This document shows positions 51,727-60,776 of a stretch of 64,000 nucleotides of DNA, in pieces. Every line of letters starts with the position of its first letter. Position 1 is the first letter of the stretch. The stretch spans positions 71,901 to 135,900 of the forward strand of contig CAVHXA010000002.1 in assembly GCA_963639765.1 (NCBI GenBank). The letters are read 5' to 3'. The position numbers and the translations under genes are program-made. This DNA is from CAVHXA01 sp963639765. Its GTDB lineage: Bacteria; Bacillota; Clostridia; Oscillospirales; Oscillospiraceae. The notes beneath the pieces are model-generated. The model did no database searches, was not told the DNA's origin, and saw nothing but the letters and a program-made list of their open reading frames with translations.

Positions 51727-52497
51727 TCAGCCGCAGCTGTGCTCTCCGCAGCCGTGATCGCCGCAGGAGTGCTCCCCGTTGCCGTGATCGTGGTGTGTGC
51801 AGCGCACGTCCGGATTATAAGCCAGCTCTCCTGCCAAAAAAGCGCGCACTGCCTCATCTGCCTGCCCGCTCACACCGCCGTAGAGCCGAATACCGACATT
51901 GGCCAGAGCTGCCTGTGCGCCTGCGCCAATTCCTCCGCAGATCAGCGTATCTGCCCCCTGCTGCATCAGAAAACCCGCCAGGGCACCGTGCCCGTTTCCG
52001 TTGGTATCAACCACCTCGGTCTTAATAATCCGGCCGTCTGCAACATCATAGATTTTGAATTGCTGTGTGTGTCCAAAGTGCTGATAAATCTGACCGTCTT
52101 CATAGGTAACTGCAATTTTCATGGTGAGTACTCCTTTTTGTGTTGATGTTGAATTGTCATACAGCTGACGAAGCCTGCATCTCTGGCTGCACTGCGGCTG
52201 CTCAAACCCGTTGCATATGCGGCAGTTTCCGCCGGTAATGACCAGTTTTCTGCTGTAAACCAGGCAAGCCGCTATTTTTTTTCGTGCGCTTTCGTATATT
52301 TCCTGCACAGTAGACCGTGAAATGTCCATCTGTTCGGCGCACTGCTCCTGCGTCCGATCCTCGAGATCCATCAGGCGAATCACTTCATACTCGTCAAGCG
52401 TAAGCGTAATAGTCTCAATATTACCTCTCTGCTGCGGGCAAAAACTTCTGACTGTCGGTGCAGTACAGATTCTGCGGCATCTGGATGGTCTCGGCAT
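51727..52497 (-). CDS. DUF134 helix-turn-helix fused to NifX/NafY-type cofactor-binding domain
   Basis: The 256-residue protein joins two usually separate parts. The N-terminal DUF134 domain (MPRPSRCRRI, LTLDEYEVIRLMDLEDRTQE, QCAEQMDISRSTVQEIYESA) is a helix-turn-helix. The C-terminal domain (from residue 126, MKIAVTYEDGQIYQHFGHTQ, then LICGGIGAGAQAALANVGIR) is the NifX/dinitrogenase cofactor-binding fold, followed by a His/Cys-rich tail (HHDHGNGEHSCGDHGCGEHS) that probably binds metal. A strong internal ribosome site precedes the Met at 52122, so the second part may also be made alone. This does not imply nitrogen fixation, since such proteins are widespread in anaerobes. ATG 52497 follows GAGGAGG. 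Confidence 0.87.
   Translation of the reverse strand: MPRPSRCRRICTAPTVRSFCPQQRGNIETITLTLDEYEVIRLMDLEDRTQEQCAEQMDISRSTVQEIYESARKKIAACLVYSRKLVITGGNCRICNGFEQPQCSQRCRLRQLYDNSTSTQKGVLTMKIAVTYEDGQIYQHFGHTQQFKIYDVADGRIIKTEVVDTNGNGHGALAGFLMQQGADTLICGGIGAGAQAALANVGIRLYGGVSGQADEAVRAFLAGELAYNPDVRCTHHDHGNGEHSCGDHGCGEHSCG
52123..52136 (-). promoter_or_regulatory. Internal ribosome-binding site for a separate NifX-like product
   Basis: AAGGAG (52136-52131) lies eight bases before the in-frame ATG at 52122, exactly at the boundary of the two domains. Confidence 0.6.
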
Positions 52498-52528
52498 GGC
52501 TGCCTCCTCTCTTTTCCGGTATATGCCG

Positions 52529-52557
52529 ATTATAATTCCGTTTTTCTTAAAAGTCAA
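52529..52557 (-). promoter_or_regulatory. Sigma-70 promoter for the DUF134-NifX gene
   Basis: On the minus strand, TTGACT (52557-52552) and TATAAT (52534-52529) are 17 bases apart. Confidence 0.85.
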
Positions 52558-52644
52558 GGCTGTGCTGCCTCAATCCTGTCTCTGCAGATTCCTGCAAAAC
52601 AAGCAGAGCTTTCGACAATCCCGTCTGTTTCTGTGGTGTTCCTC

Positions 52645-52673
52645 TTGATTTTTAGAATTAAAAACGTTATAAA
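52645..52673 (+). promoter_or_regulatory. Sigma-70 promoter for OYE-type oxidoreductase 3
   Basis: TTGATT (52645-52650) and TATAAA (52668-52673) are 17 bases apart within an AT-rich stretch. Confidence 0.75.
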
Positions 52674-52777
52674 GAATTTGGAATCGTGCCGCGCTGCGCC
52701 CCTGACCGGACGCCCCTGAAAACAACGCGGTGCTTTCCGCAGAATTTTGCACAATCCAACTTTGGGAGGAACCATTC

Positions 52778-54790
52778 ATGAGCCATCGTTATGAAAAGCT
52801 GCTTACACCGCTCAAGCTGCCCGGGGGAGCCGTACTTCGCAACCGCATGGTGCAGCCAAAGTGTGCCCCAGACCAGAACCAGGGCCCGGAAACCTGGCCC
52901 ACGGAGCAGTTCATCCACTTTCACCGCGACTCTGCCCGCCGGGGCAACTCACTCGTAGTAGTGTGTGACGCCGACCGTCCCCAGGTCCGTTCCATGCCGG
53001 AGGACCACGATTTTGCACACTCCTACCACTTTGACCTGACCAACCCGGCTACCAGCAACTATCTGTGCCAGCTGGCCGATGATGTTCACTTCTACGGCTC
53101 CAAGGTTGTTGTGCAGCTCTCGCCGGAATTTCCGCAGGGAACAAGCCTGGGTGGAAAGAATCCGGATTTTATGGATATGGGCAACGGTCGCATACCCATG
53201 CCTCCCTCCCAGCCGGCCACAAAAGAGCAGCTTCGGCAATCCATCGAAGCCTTTGTCGCCCGATGCAAACGCTATCACAGCTGGGGCTTTGACGGTGTAG
53301 CCACCGGGGTAGTCGGGCTGGAGCACGCCACCGACATCCGTACGGACGAATACGGCGGCAGCACCGAAAACCGCTGCCGTTTTACTCTTGAGCTTTGCCG
53401 TGCCGTAAAGGAAGCCTGCGGCAGAGATTTCATCGTTGAAATCATGATGATGGGCGAATGTCCCAAGGGTGGCGGCATGACACAGCTAAAAGAAGGCTAT
53501 TTCCTGGAAGACACCATTGCCTTTGCCAGACTGGCCGAGGGCTTGGTCGATCTGATTACCGTGCGTGAAAACGGCGCACCCAAGTCGCATCCAACCGGCT
53601 TTACCTTTGCAGAGCACCAGCACGACTGCATCGGCTATACCCGAGCCATGAAAGCGGCAGGAGTTACCATTCCTCTTGCTGCGGCAGGCGGCTTTCAGGA
53701 TCCCGGCGAGATGGAAAGTCTTCTGCAGGCAGGTGACTGCGACCTGATCAGCATCGGCCGCGGTCAATTCACCGACCCCGACTACTACACCAAGGTTCTC
53801 GAGGAGCGCGGTGAGGACATACGTCCCTGTCTGCGCTGCAACCGCTGTCACGGCATCCGCAGAGGCCCCTGGCACTCAGTGTGCGCCGTAAACCCCACCT
53901 TCAACATGGAATGCAAGCTTGATCACATGGTCCACCCTGCCGAAAAAAGCAAGCGTGTTGCTATAATCGGGGGAGGTCCTGCAGGAATGCAGGCTGCCAT
54001 TACTGCAGCTGAGCGGGGTCATCAGGTAACCCTGTTTGAAAAAACCAACTATCTTGGCGGTCAGCTGTTCCATGCCGATGCCTTCTCCTTCAAATGGCCC
54101 TTTAAAAATTATCGTCTGTGGCTTATCCGTGAGATGCAGAAAAAAGGCGTTTCCGTTCGTATGAACTGTGCCCCGACTGCAGACGAGCTCAAGGCCGAGG
54201 GCTTTGACGCACTTCTTGCTGCTACCGGTGCCAGGGCCAAAATTCCCAATATCCCCGGTATGCACCACGCCGACGGTTCGCCTGCCATTCGCACCTGCCA
54301 CGACATCATCGGAAAGCATGAGCAATTGGGGCATCACGTAATCATGGTAGGCTGCTCGGAAACCGGTATTGAAACCGCCTGCTATCTTGCTCAGAACGGG
54401 CACGAGGTTACCTGCCTGACCCGTCAGGATCGGCTGGCCAAGGATGCCTCTCCGCTGCACAGCATTACCATTGCCTTTATCAAGACAGACGAAGACGGCT
54501 ATGGCAGCATGGTTCCATACTGGGAGCATTTTGACAACCTCAAAGGCATCACCAGAGCTGTCACCACCTGCGTGACGGACAAAACCGTTACCTATACAGA
54601 CGAAAACGGGCAGGAACATACCCTGCAGGGCGACGATGTGATCGTCTGCGGCGGTGTGGAGCCATGCACGGATGAAGCCCTGGCCTATGCGGGCGTTGCC
54701 CCGGAATTCTATCTCATCGGCGATGCTGCCGGTGCCGGCAATATCCGTGCGGGAATCCACTCTGCCTTTGGTGCTGCCAGCACACTTTAA
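52778..54790 (+). CDS. OYE-type oxidoreductase 3 with shortened active-site loop
   Basis: The 670-residue protein has the FMN barrel (LLTPLKLPGGAVLRNRMVQP), a 4Fe-4S site (CLRCNRCHG...SVC, about 362-384) and a FAD/NAD(P) module (VAIIGGGPAGMQAAITAAERG, VIMVGCSETGIETACYLAQNG) like the paralogues at 19023 and 21366. In the active-site region, GFDGVATGVVGLEHATDIRTDEYGG has about seven fewer residues than the canonical loop and lacks the HxxH pair (about 171-194). Substrate or mechanism therefore probably differs. ATG 52778 follows GGGAGGA. It is monocistronic with its own promoter, about 17 kb from the main redox island. Confidence 0.87.
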   Translation: MSHRYEKLLTPLKLPGGAVLRNRMVQPKCAPDQNQGPETWPTEQFIHFHRDSARRGNSLVVVCDADRPQVRSMPEDHDFAHSYHFDLTNPATSNYLCQLADDVHFYGSKVVVQLSPEFPQGTSLGGKNPDFMDMGNGRIPMPPSQPATKEQLRQSIEAFVARCKRYHSWGFDGVATGVVGLEHATDIRTDEYGGSTENRCRFTLELCRAVKEACGRDFIVEIMMMGECPKGGGMTQLKEGYFLEDTIAFARLAEGLVDLITVRENGAPKSHPTGFTFAEHQHDCIGYTRAMKAAGVTIPLAAAGGFQDPGEMESLLQAGDCDLISIGRGQFTDPDYYTKVLEERGEDIRPCLRCNRCHGIRRGPWHSVCAVNPTFNMECKLDHMVHPAEKSKRVAIIGGGPAGMQAAITAAERGHQVTLFEKTNYLGGQLFHADAFSFKWPFKNYRLWLIREMQKKGVSVRMNCAPTADELKAEGFDALLAATGARAKIPNIPGMHHADGSPAIRTCHDIIGKHEQLGHHVIMVGCSETGIETACYLAQNGHEVTCLTRQDRLAKDASPLHSITIAFIKTDEDGYGSMVPYWEHFDNLKGITRAVTTCVTDKTVTYTDENGQEHTLQGDDVIVCGGVEPCTDEALAYAGVAPEFYLIGDAAGAGNIRAGIHSAFGAASTL

Positions 54791-54928
54791 GCAGCACCGC
54801 GCAAATACGCCCGGATAATCCCGCAAGCCAAAGGATTATTCGTTCATATCCCTTTTCCCGGTAAAAATCTCCTGCTGCTTTTTGATTTTTCTGTCTGACG
54901 CAGTCGAGAAAAACCCGGACGGTCCGCA

Positions 54929-54965
54929 TAAAAAGACGCTGCGTCTGCTCAACAGCAGACGCAGC
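54929..54965 (-). terminator. Terminator of tRNA-Gly
   Basis: A perfect 12-bp stem (GCTGCGTCTGCT with AGCAGACGCAGC, loop CAAC) is followed on the minus strand by a T-rich tract (GTCTTTTTAT). It lies 12 bases beyond the tRNA. Confidence 0.9.
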
Positions 54966-54976
54966 ATTTATAATAC

Positions 54977-55047
54977 AGCGGGTGAAGGGAATCGAACCCT
55001 CATATTCAGCTTGGGAAGCTGATGTTCTGCCACTGAACTACACCCGC
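54977..55047 (-). tRNA. tRNA-Gly (anticodon CCC)
   Basis: The acceptor stem GCGGGTG/CACCCGC, D arm, T arm (GGTTCGATTCC) and anticodon stem TCAGC/GCTGA are all intact. The seven-base anticodon loop TTCCCAA gives CCC, which reads GGG. The CCA end is not encoded. It has a promoter upstream and a terminator downstream. Confidence 0.93.
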
Positions 55048-55059
55048 GCGGCATAGCTC

Positions 55060-55088
55060 AGCATACCATGCCGGAAGTCCGTTGTCAA
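55060..55088 (-). promoter_or_regulatory. Sigma-70 promoter for tRNA-Gly
   Basis: On the minus strand, TTGACA (55088-55083) and TATGCT (55065-55060) are 17 bases apart. Confidence 0.8.
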
Positions 55089-55116
55089 GTGGTGAAAGCA
55101 GCGCCGTGCAGTATCT

Positions 55117-56877
55117 TCAGCCACATTCGCGGCAAAGAGCAATAAAGGCATCAATTTCTTCGGATGCCGCATCCAGACTCATGCGCCAGAAATTTGGATC
55201 CGATATATCAATGCCCGCAATGGAGGCGGCATCCTCCACGCTGCAGGTTGCCGTTGCGCGGAGCATTTTTTTATACAAAGGCACAAAGCTCTGCCCCTCG
55301 GCCTGATATTTTGCGTAGAGCCCCATGCCAAACAGCCCGCCAAAGGCATATGGCCAGTTATAATAGCTCAGGTCACCGGAATAATAATGGCTCTTGCATA
55401 TCCACATATACGGATGCATTACCTCGGGGTCCAGGCCGTCACCATAGGCTGTCTTCTGGGCCTGCAGCATCATTCCGCACAGGTTGTCCGCAAACAGGAA
55501 CTGTCTGTCCCGCGTGTCGAAAACAGCCTTTTCAAACAGATAGCGTGAGTATATGTCGCAGATAATCTGGTTCAGGTCCATCAGTCGGCTTTCTATCAGA
55601 GTCAGCCTGACCTTTGGGTCCTCTTCCCGGGCTATAGCCGTTTTCATTACAAGAATTTCGTTGAATGTAGAAGCCGTCTCAGCCACGGGCATGGAATATT
55701 CCGTATTCAGAATGGCGTTGTCCTTCAGCTGCTGTGAGTGGAAGGCGTGCCCCAGCTCGTGCGCCAATGTGACAATATCGCTGAAGTCCCCGTTGAAGTT
55801 TGTCAGAATCCGGCTCTGCTTCAGGCTGTATACCTCCGCACAGAAAGCGCCGCCCGACTTTCCGGCTCTTGGATAGAAATCGATCCATGCATCAGAAAAT
55901 GCGGTCCTGATCATTTCCGCAAGCTCATCGTCAAAGTCTCCGAAAATGTCCACCAGATAATCGCAGGCTTCTTCTATGGTGTATTTGCGGTTGTTTCCGC
56001 CCAGCGGGGCAAACAGATCATACCAGGGCAGGCCGTTTTTGTGTCCAAGATATCGTGCCTTTGCCTTCATGTATTCCCAAAATCTGGGTAAATACTCTGC
56101 AAGAGCTGTCAGCAGCGCGTCCAGTGTTTGCTTCTGCATGCGGGCATTTTTCAGTGCCTCGTCCAGGGGGCTTTCATAGCCCCTGAGCCGACAATGATTC
56201 AGCACCTCCAGCTTGATGGAATTCAGGCTGAAGGCCACAGCATCACGGATGCGGTCATAGGCTGCCAGTTCGGCCGCATATGCTGCTTTGCGAACATCCG
56301 GATCCGGATCATAGGCGCGATTTCGAATATCGGACAGATTTGTTGTTTCGCCCGCATATTCCACCGGAAGTGCAGATGTAAGGTAGTTCTGCATATCGCT
56401 CCACGCCGATGAACCGGAAATGCTGTAAAGTGAGATAATCTCTTCCGCCTGCTGACTGAGCAGATAGCGGCTGTCGCTCTGGATGCACTGCAGAAAATAG
56501 CGAAACTCTTCGAGACTCGGCTCGGCAGCAATCAGTTCGTCGAGATTCTGCGCTGCAATGTATTCACAGATTGCCGTTCTTGGTGCGGCCGTGCTGCTTT
56601 GGATGGCCTGCAGTCTGCCCAGACAGGCCGCAGCCTGCTCATCAGCCGCGTTGACCGCCTGGCTGAGCGACGCAAACAGTCCGATTTTGGCCTGTACGCG
56701 GCTGAACTGTTCAAGCCGGTCGATGGCAGACCTTACAACCTGTTCCGGCTGACCGGAAAGATCCTTTGCAAAGCTCTGCATCTGTCGTGCCTGTGCTTCG
56801 GCCAGGTCCAGATCCGATGCCAGCTTGGGATCGTCAAAACCGGAATACAGGCCGGTCAGGTCCCATTGTGTATTCAT
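55117..56877 (-). CDS. pepF: M3-family oligoendopeptidase F
   Basis: PepF is a cytosolic zinc endopeptidase that cuts short peptides. The 586-residue protein has the helical N-terminal half and the zinc motif TLAHELGHAFHSQQL (about 375-390), with the third ligand in EYSMPVAETASTFNEIL. The end matches family-typical sequence (YYNWPYAFGGLFGMGLYAKY, IDISDPNFWRMSLD). ATG 56877 follows GAAGGA. A promoter lies at 57025-56996. It is monocistronic and unrelated to the neighbours. Confidence 0.95.
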   Translation of the reverse strand: MNTQWDLTGLYSGFDDPKLASDLDLAEAQARQMQSFAKDLSGQPEQVVRSAIDRLEQFSRVQAKIGLFASLSQAVNAADEQAAACLGRLQAIQSSTAAPRTAICEYIAAQNLDELIAAEPSLEEFRYFLQCIQSDSRYLLSQQAEEIISLYSISGSSAWSDMQNYLTSALPVEYAGETTNLSDIRNRAYDPDPDVRKAAYAAELAAYDRIRDAVAFSLNSIKLEVLNHCRLRGYESPLDEALKNARMQKQTLDALLTALAEYLPRFWEYMKAKARYLGHKNGLPWYDLFAPLGGNNRKYTIEEACDYLVDIFGDFDDELAEMIRTAFSDAWIDFYPRAGKSGGAFCAEVYSLKQSRILTNFNGDFSDIVTLAHELGHAFHSQQLKDNAILNTEYSMPVAETASTFNEILVMKTAIAREEDPKVRLTLIESRLMDLNQIICDIYSRYLFEKAVFDTRDRQFLFADNLCGMMLQAQKTAYGDGLDPEVMHPYMWICKSHYYSGDLSYYNWPYAFGGLFGMGLYAKYQAEGQSFVPLYKKMLRATATCSVEDAASIAGIDISDPNFWRMSLDAASEEIDAFIALCRECG

Positions 56878-56995
56878 AGTGGGTTCCTTCTTTCGTCCGG
56901 AGATGCGCAAAATGCGGGTCTTGCAGGATCCGCCCGCAGCAATGTTTTTTGCAGCTGTGTACGGGCGGACAACGGATTTTCTCTGCTGTATGGAA

Positions 56996-57025
56996 ATTAT
57001 AGCACGTCTGTGCCTGTCTGCACAA
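56996..57025 (-). promoter_or_regulatory. Sigma-70 promoter for pepF
   Basis: On the minus strand, TTGTGC (57025-57020) and TATAAT (57001-56996) are 18 bases apart. Confidence 0.7.
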
Positions 57026-57117
57026 GCCTGATCGTCCTATTTCAAGGCAATATCCGCAAGCCGATCACTTTGTTAAAACTTTCGCAAAGAATTTACTCCT
57101 TCCTGGCCGTGAAAAAC

Positions 57118-57146
57118 TGGACAGGTTATAAAAACCCTTGTATAAT
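57118..57146 (+). promoter_or_regulatory. Sigma-70 promoter for the rnf operon
   Basis: TGGACA (57118-57123) and TATAAT (57141-57146) are 17 bases apart, about 70 bases before rnfC. Confidence 0.8.
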
Positions 57147-57214
57147 GGGAGGGTTGAGTAATTGCCGTTTTTTGCGGTAGACATTCAGGAATTTGTGAAC
57201 AGAGGTGATTCATA

Positions 57215-58561
57215 ATGGCTCGCTCCTTCTTCGGCGGGGTACATCCCGACGACAAGAAGTCTTTGTCCTGCGACAAACAAATTGAGCGATTCGAAGGGCC
57301 TGCCCAGGTGGTTATCCCCATGAGCCAGCATATCGGCGCGCCCTGCAAACCCCTGGTGGCCGTTGGCGACCGGGTTCTGATGGGCCAGATGATCGGCGAC
57401 AACCAGGGCCTTTGCGTTCCGGTTCATGCCTCCGTATCCGGCACTGTCAGTGCCATTGAGCCCCGGCCCCACACCGGCGGCGCTCCGGTTATGGCCGTGG
57501 TTATCGACAACGACAACCAATACGAGCTGTGCCCCGACATCCAGCCCCGCCAATCCATCGACGGACTGAGTGCCGACGAGCTGTGTCAGATTATCCGCAG
57601 CGCAGGTCTGGCCGGTATGGGCGGTGCAACCTTCCCGGTACACGTAAAAATCTCCAGCGGTCTGGGCAAGTGCGATACCATCATCGTCAACGCCTGTGAA
57701 TGTGAGCCCTACATCACGGCAGATGATCAGCTGATCCGGGAAATGCCCGAAAAAATACTCGGCGGCCTGCGTGTTATCCTCAGGATCTTTGGCCTGCCAA
57801 AAGGCATCATTGCCATCGAAGACAACAAGTCCGAGGCTGTTGCCGCGCTGCGCCAGCATCTTCAGGGCAGCAGCGACATCGAGATTATGGTTCTGAAAAC
57901 GCGTTATCCTCAGGGCGCAGAAAAGCAGCTGATCCAAACCGTAACCGGCCGTGAGGTTCCGCCCGGAGGCCTGCCCGCAGCCGTTGGCTGTGCCGTATTC
58001 AACGCTGCGTCCACCGCGGCCATCTACGACGCCGTCTACGAGGGCATGCCTCTGATCCGCCGCGTGATCACCGTCACCGGCTCAGCTATTGCCGAGCCGC
58101 ACAACTTTCTGGCGCCCATCGGCACTCCCTTTCAAGACCTCATCAACGCCTGCGGCGGCTTTAAAAAGCCTCCCTACAAAATTCTCGGCGGCGGCCCGAT
58201 GATGGGTATTGCTCAAAGTGACCTTCGTGTACCCATGATCAAAGGCTCAAATGCCATCACCTGCTTCAGCGAAGAAGACAGGATCGAGGTTTCCAACCCG
58301 CACTGTATCCGTTGCGGCCGCTGTGTAGAGCACTGTCCCATGCATCTCATGCCCCTCTACCTCTACAACTTCGAGCGCAAGGGTGATGCCGAGGGACTGA
58401 TCAAATACAACGTTACCGACTGCATCGAGTGCGGCTGCTGCGCTTATGGCTGTCCTGCCCGCATTCATCTGGTTCAGGCCTTTAAAAACGGCAAACAGAT
58501 TGTCAAGGATTATCAGGCCAGGCAAAAGGCCGCTGCGGAAAAAGCCGCAGCCAGGGTTTAA
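57215..58561 (+). CDS. rnfC: Rnf complex subunit C (NADH/ferredoxin module)
   Basis: RnfC is the peripheral subunit of the ferredoxin:NAD+ oxidoreductase that couples electron flow to ion transport. The 448-residue protein has the NADH/FMN-type domain (GLAGMGGATFPVHVK, VNACECEPYITADD), a SLBB-like region, and two 4Fe-4S motifs near the C-terminus (CIRCGRCVEHCPMHLMP and CIECGCCAYGCPARIH). It starts the operon rnfCDGEAB, the order found in Clostridia. ATG 57215 follows GAGGTG. Confidence 0.96.
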   Translation: MARSFFGGVHPDDKKSLSCDKQIERFEGPAQVVIPMSQHIGAPCKPLVAVGDRVLMGQMIGDNQGLCVPVHASVSGTVSAIEPRPHTGGAPVMAVVIDNDNQYELCPDIQPRQSIDGLSADELCQIIRSAGLAGMGGATFPVHVKISSGLGKCDTIIVNACECEPYITADDQLIREMPEKILGGLRVILRIFGLPKGIIAIEDNKSEAVAALRQHLQGSSDIEIMVLKTRYPQGAEKQLIQTVTGREVPPGGLPAAVGCAVFNAASTAAIYDAVYEGMPLIRRVITVTGSAIAEPHNFLAPIGTPFQDLINACGGFKKPPYKILGGGPMMGIAQSDLRVPMIKGSNAITCFSEEDRIEVSNPHCIRCGRCVEHCPMHLMPLYLYNFERKGDAEGLIKYNVTDCIECGCCAYGCPARIHLVQAFKNGKQIVKDYQARQKAAAEKAAARV

Positions 58562-58575
58562 GGAGGTGCCGCATC

Positions 58576-59568
58576 GTGGAACAAGAAAAGCTTAACCTTA
58601 CGGTATCGGTTTCACCGCATATCCGCCACGAAGACTCTACCCGCAGTCTGATGCTGGACGTAGTCATCGGTCTTGTGCCTGCCATGGTGGCGTCGGTTTA
58701 TTTCTTCGGCTGGCGCGCTCTGTGTGTGCTGCTGGTAAGCGTGGCTTCCTGCGTATTCTTTGAGTGGGCCTATCGCAGGCTCATGAAAAAAGACAGCACC
58801 ATCGACGACTGCTCTGCTATCGTAACCGGCGTTCTTCTTGCCCTGGTCTGCCCAGTAACCATCCCCTACTGGATTATCATCATTGGCGCATTCTTTGCCA
58901 TTGTTGTTGTCAAACAGCTTTATGGCGGCATCGGTCGAAACTTCCTGAACCCGGCTCTGGCTGCCCGTGCCTTTCTGTTTTCCTGGCCCGTGGTCATGAC
59001 CACCTGGGTTGCTCCGGGCACCTCTCTGAATCTGCTGTCCTCAAATGTCGACGTTGTCACCTCTGCCACGCCGCTGAGCTATCTGTCCTCCGGGCAGCTT
59101 CCGGCCAACAGCCTGCTTGAGCTGCTGATGGGCAATGTGGGCGGTTCCATGGGTGAGACCTCTGCTCTGCTGCTTCTGGCCGGCGGTATCTATCTGCTTG
59201 CCCGAAAAGTAATCAGCTACCGCATTCCCCTGTCCTTTCTGGGGACAGTTGCCGTGCTCACCTTCCTCTTCCCGCAGGGCAACAGCAATATCCGCTGGAT
59301 GCTCTGTGAGCTTCTGTCCGGCGGTCTGATGCTTGGTGCCTTCTTCATGGCAACCGACTATGCAACAAGCCCCGTCACAAAATGGGGCCAGGTTGTATAT
59401 GGTATCGGCTGCGGTGCACTCACTGTTTTCATCCGCTATTTCGGCTCCTATGCCGAAGGAGTAAGCTATGCCATTCTGATTATGAATGCCTGTGTCTTCC
59501 TTCTCGACAAAGTCGGCATGCCCCGCCGCTTTGGCGTCACAAAGGCAAAGAAAGGCGGTGCCCAATAA
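58576..59568 (+). CDS. rnfD: Rnf complex subunit D
   Basis: RnfD is a membrane subunit with about ten membrane segments and a covalently bound FMN. The 330-residue protein starts TVSVSPHIRHEDSTRS, includes the NPALAARAFLFSWP segment, and has VVTSATPLSYLSSG, whose Thr is the expected FMN attachment site. The start codon is GTG at 58576, preceded by AAGGAGGTG. It overlaps rnfG by one base. Confidence 0.95.
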   Translation: MEQEKLNLTVSVSPHIRHEDSTRSLMLDVVIGLVPAMVASVYFFGWRALCVLLVSVASCVFFEWAYRRLMKKDSTIDDCSAIVTGVLLALVCPVTIPYWIIIIGAFFAIVVVKQLYGGIGRNFLNPALAARAFLFSWPVVMTTWVAPGTSLNLLSSNVDVVTSATPLSYLSSGQLPANSLLELLMGNVGGSMGETSALLLLAGGIYLLARKVISYRIPLSFLGTVAVLTFLFPQGNSNIRWMLCELLSGGLMLGAFFMATDYATSPVTKWGQVVYGIGCGALTVFIRYFGSYAEGVSYAILIMNACVFLLDKVGMPRRFGVTKAKKGGAQ

Positions 59569-60110
59569 TGCAGAAGACCAGCAATGTCGGCTATTACTGC
59601 AAGCTCACCCTGACCCTGTTTCTCATCTCTGCCATTGTTGCTGCGGCGCTGGCTGTGGTAAACGGCATCACGAAGGAGCCCATCGCTCAGCACAAAGCCG
59701 ATGCCGCACGGCAGGCCATGAATCAGGTTCTGGCCGCTGATGCCTACACAGAAATAAACGGCTTTGCCGATTCCACCGGCACGGTTCAATCGGTCTATCA
59801 GGCCGATAACGCAGGCTATGTTGCCGATGTCATTGTCGGCGGCAGCCAGGGTGATATTGAGCTTATGGTCGGTATCGACGCCAGCGGCACAGTCACCGGT
59901 GTCAGCATTGTAGACCAGAGCGAAACCTCAGGCCTGGGCGCAAACTGCACCAAAGAAAGCTTCCGCAGCCAGTTTGTGGGTGCCTCGGGCACGCTGGCTG
60001 TCAGCAAAGACGGCGGCTCCATCGACGCGCTCACCGGTGCCACCATCACCTCGCGTGCCGTGGTCACCGGCGTAAACAACGCTCTGGCCTGCATAGCGGG
60101 CATCGGCTAA
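59568..60110 (+). CDS. rnfG: Rnf complex subunit G
   Basis: RnfG carries a covalently bound FMN in an extracytoplasmic domain. The 180-residue protein has one N-terminal membrane helix (LTLTLFLISAIVAAALAVV) and the flavinylation motif DALTGATITSRAV near the C-terminus, where the Thr of TGATIT holds FMN. The covalent attachment requires a flavin transferase (ApbE), which is not in this window. The ATG at 59568 overlaps the rnfD stop, where the much longer upstream frame has no support. Confidence 0.95.
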   Translation: MQKTSNVGYYCKLTLTLFLISAIVAAALAVVNGITKEPIAQHKADAARQAMNQVLAADAYTEINGFADSTGTVQSVYQADNAGYVADVIVGGSQGDIELMVGIDASGTVTGVSIVDQSETSGLGANCTKESFRSQFVGASGTLAVSKDGGSIDALTGATITSRAVVTGVNNALACIAGIG

Positions 60111-60122
60111 GGAGGGCTCGAC

Positions 60123-60776
60123 ATGAATGTGAAAAAACAATTTCGTGACGGCCTGCTGACCCAGAACCCCGTTTTGGTGCAGCTGCTGGGCATGTGCTCC
60201 ACCATGGCCATCACCACCACTCTGTTCAACGGGATCGGCATGGGCATTTCTGTTCTGATCATCCTCACATGCTCCAACATTGTCATCTCCGCCATCCGTA
60301 AGATCGTTCCGAACAAAATCCGGATTGCCTGCTATATTGTTGTCATCGCGGCATTTGTTACCATGGTCGATCTTCTGCTTCAGGCCTTTTTGCCGGATCT
60401 GTCCAACTCTCTGGGCGTATTTTTGCCGCTGATTGTGGTCAACTGCATCATTCTCGGCCGAGCAGAGGCCTTTGCCGCCAAAAACACCATTGCAGCATCT
60501 GCGCTCGACGGCATCTTCCAGGGCTTGGGCTATACCATCGTACTCACAGTCATGTGCATCATTCGCGAATTTCTGGGCAGCGGCACCTTTGGGGCCGGCC
60601 TCATCGGCGGCATCGGCACAGGAGCCGGCATTCGCATCTTCCCTGCTGACTATGGTGCGGTTCTTCTGATTCTGCCCTTTGGCGGTTTTATGTTCCTTGC
60701 CTGTCTGATTGCCATCACACAATACTTCATGAACAAAGCCAAATCAAAGAACACGCAGGAGGAGGCGGCGAAATGA
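60123..60776 (+). CDS. rnfE: Rnf complex subunit E
   Basis: RnfE is an integral membrane subunit, paralogous to RnfA. The 217-residue protein has six membrane segments and family sequences QLLGMCSTMAITTTLFNG, IVVNCIILGRAEAFAAKN and IIREFLGSGTFGAG; the Cys in the first and second blocks coordinate the intramembrane iron centre with RnfA. ATG 60123 follows AAGGAGG. It overlaps rnfA by four bases. Confidence 0.95.
   Translation: MNVKKQFRDGLLTQNPVLVQLLGMCSTMAITTTLFNGIGMGISVLIILTCSNIVISAIRKIVPNKIRIACYIVVIAAFVTMVDLLLQAFLPDLSNSLGVFLPLIVVNCIILGRAEAFAAKNTIAASALDGIFQGLGYTIVLTVMCIIREFLGSGTFGAGLIGGIGTGAGIRIFPADYGAVLLILPFGGFMFLACLIAITQYFMNKAKSKNTQEEAAK

Noticed and set aside
51727..52122. NifX-like domain as evidence of nitrogen fixation
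   Set aside because: No nif structural genes are present, and NifX/NafY-like proteins are common in non-diazotrophic anaerobes.
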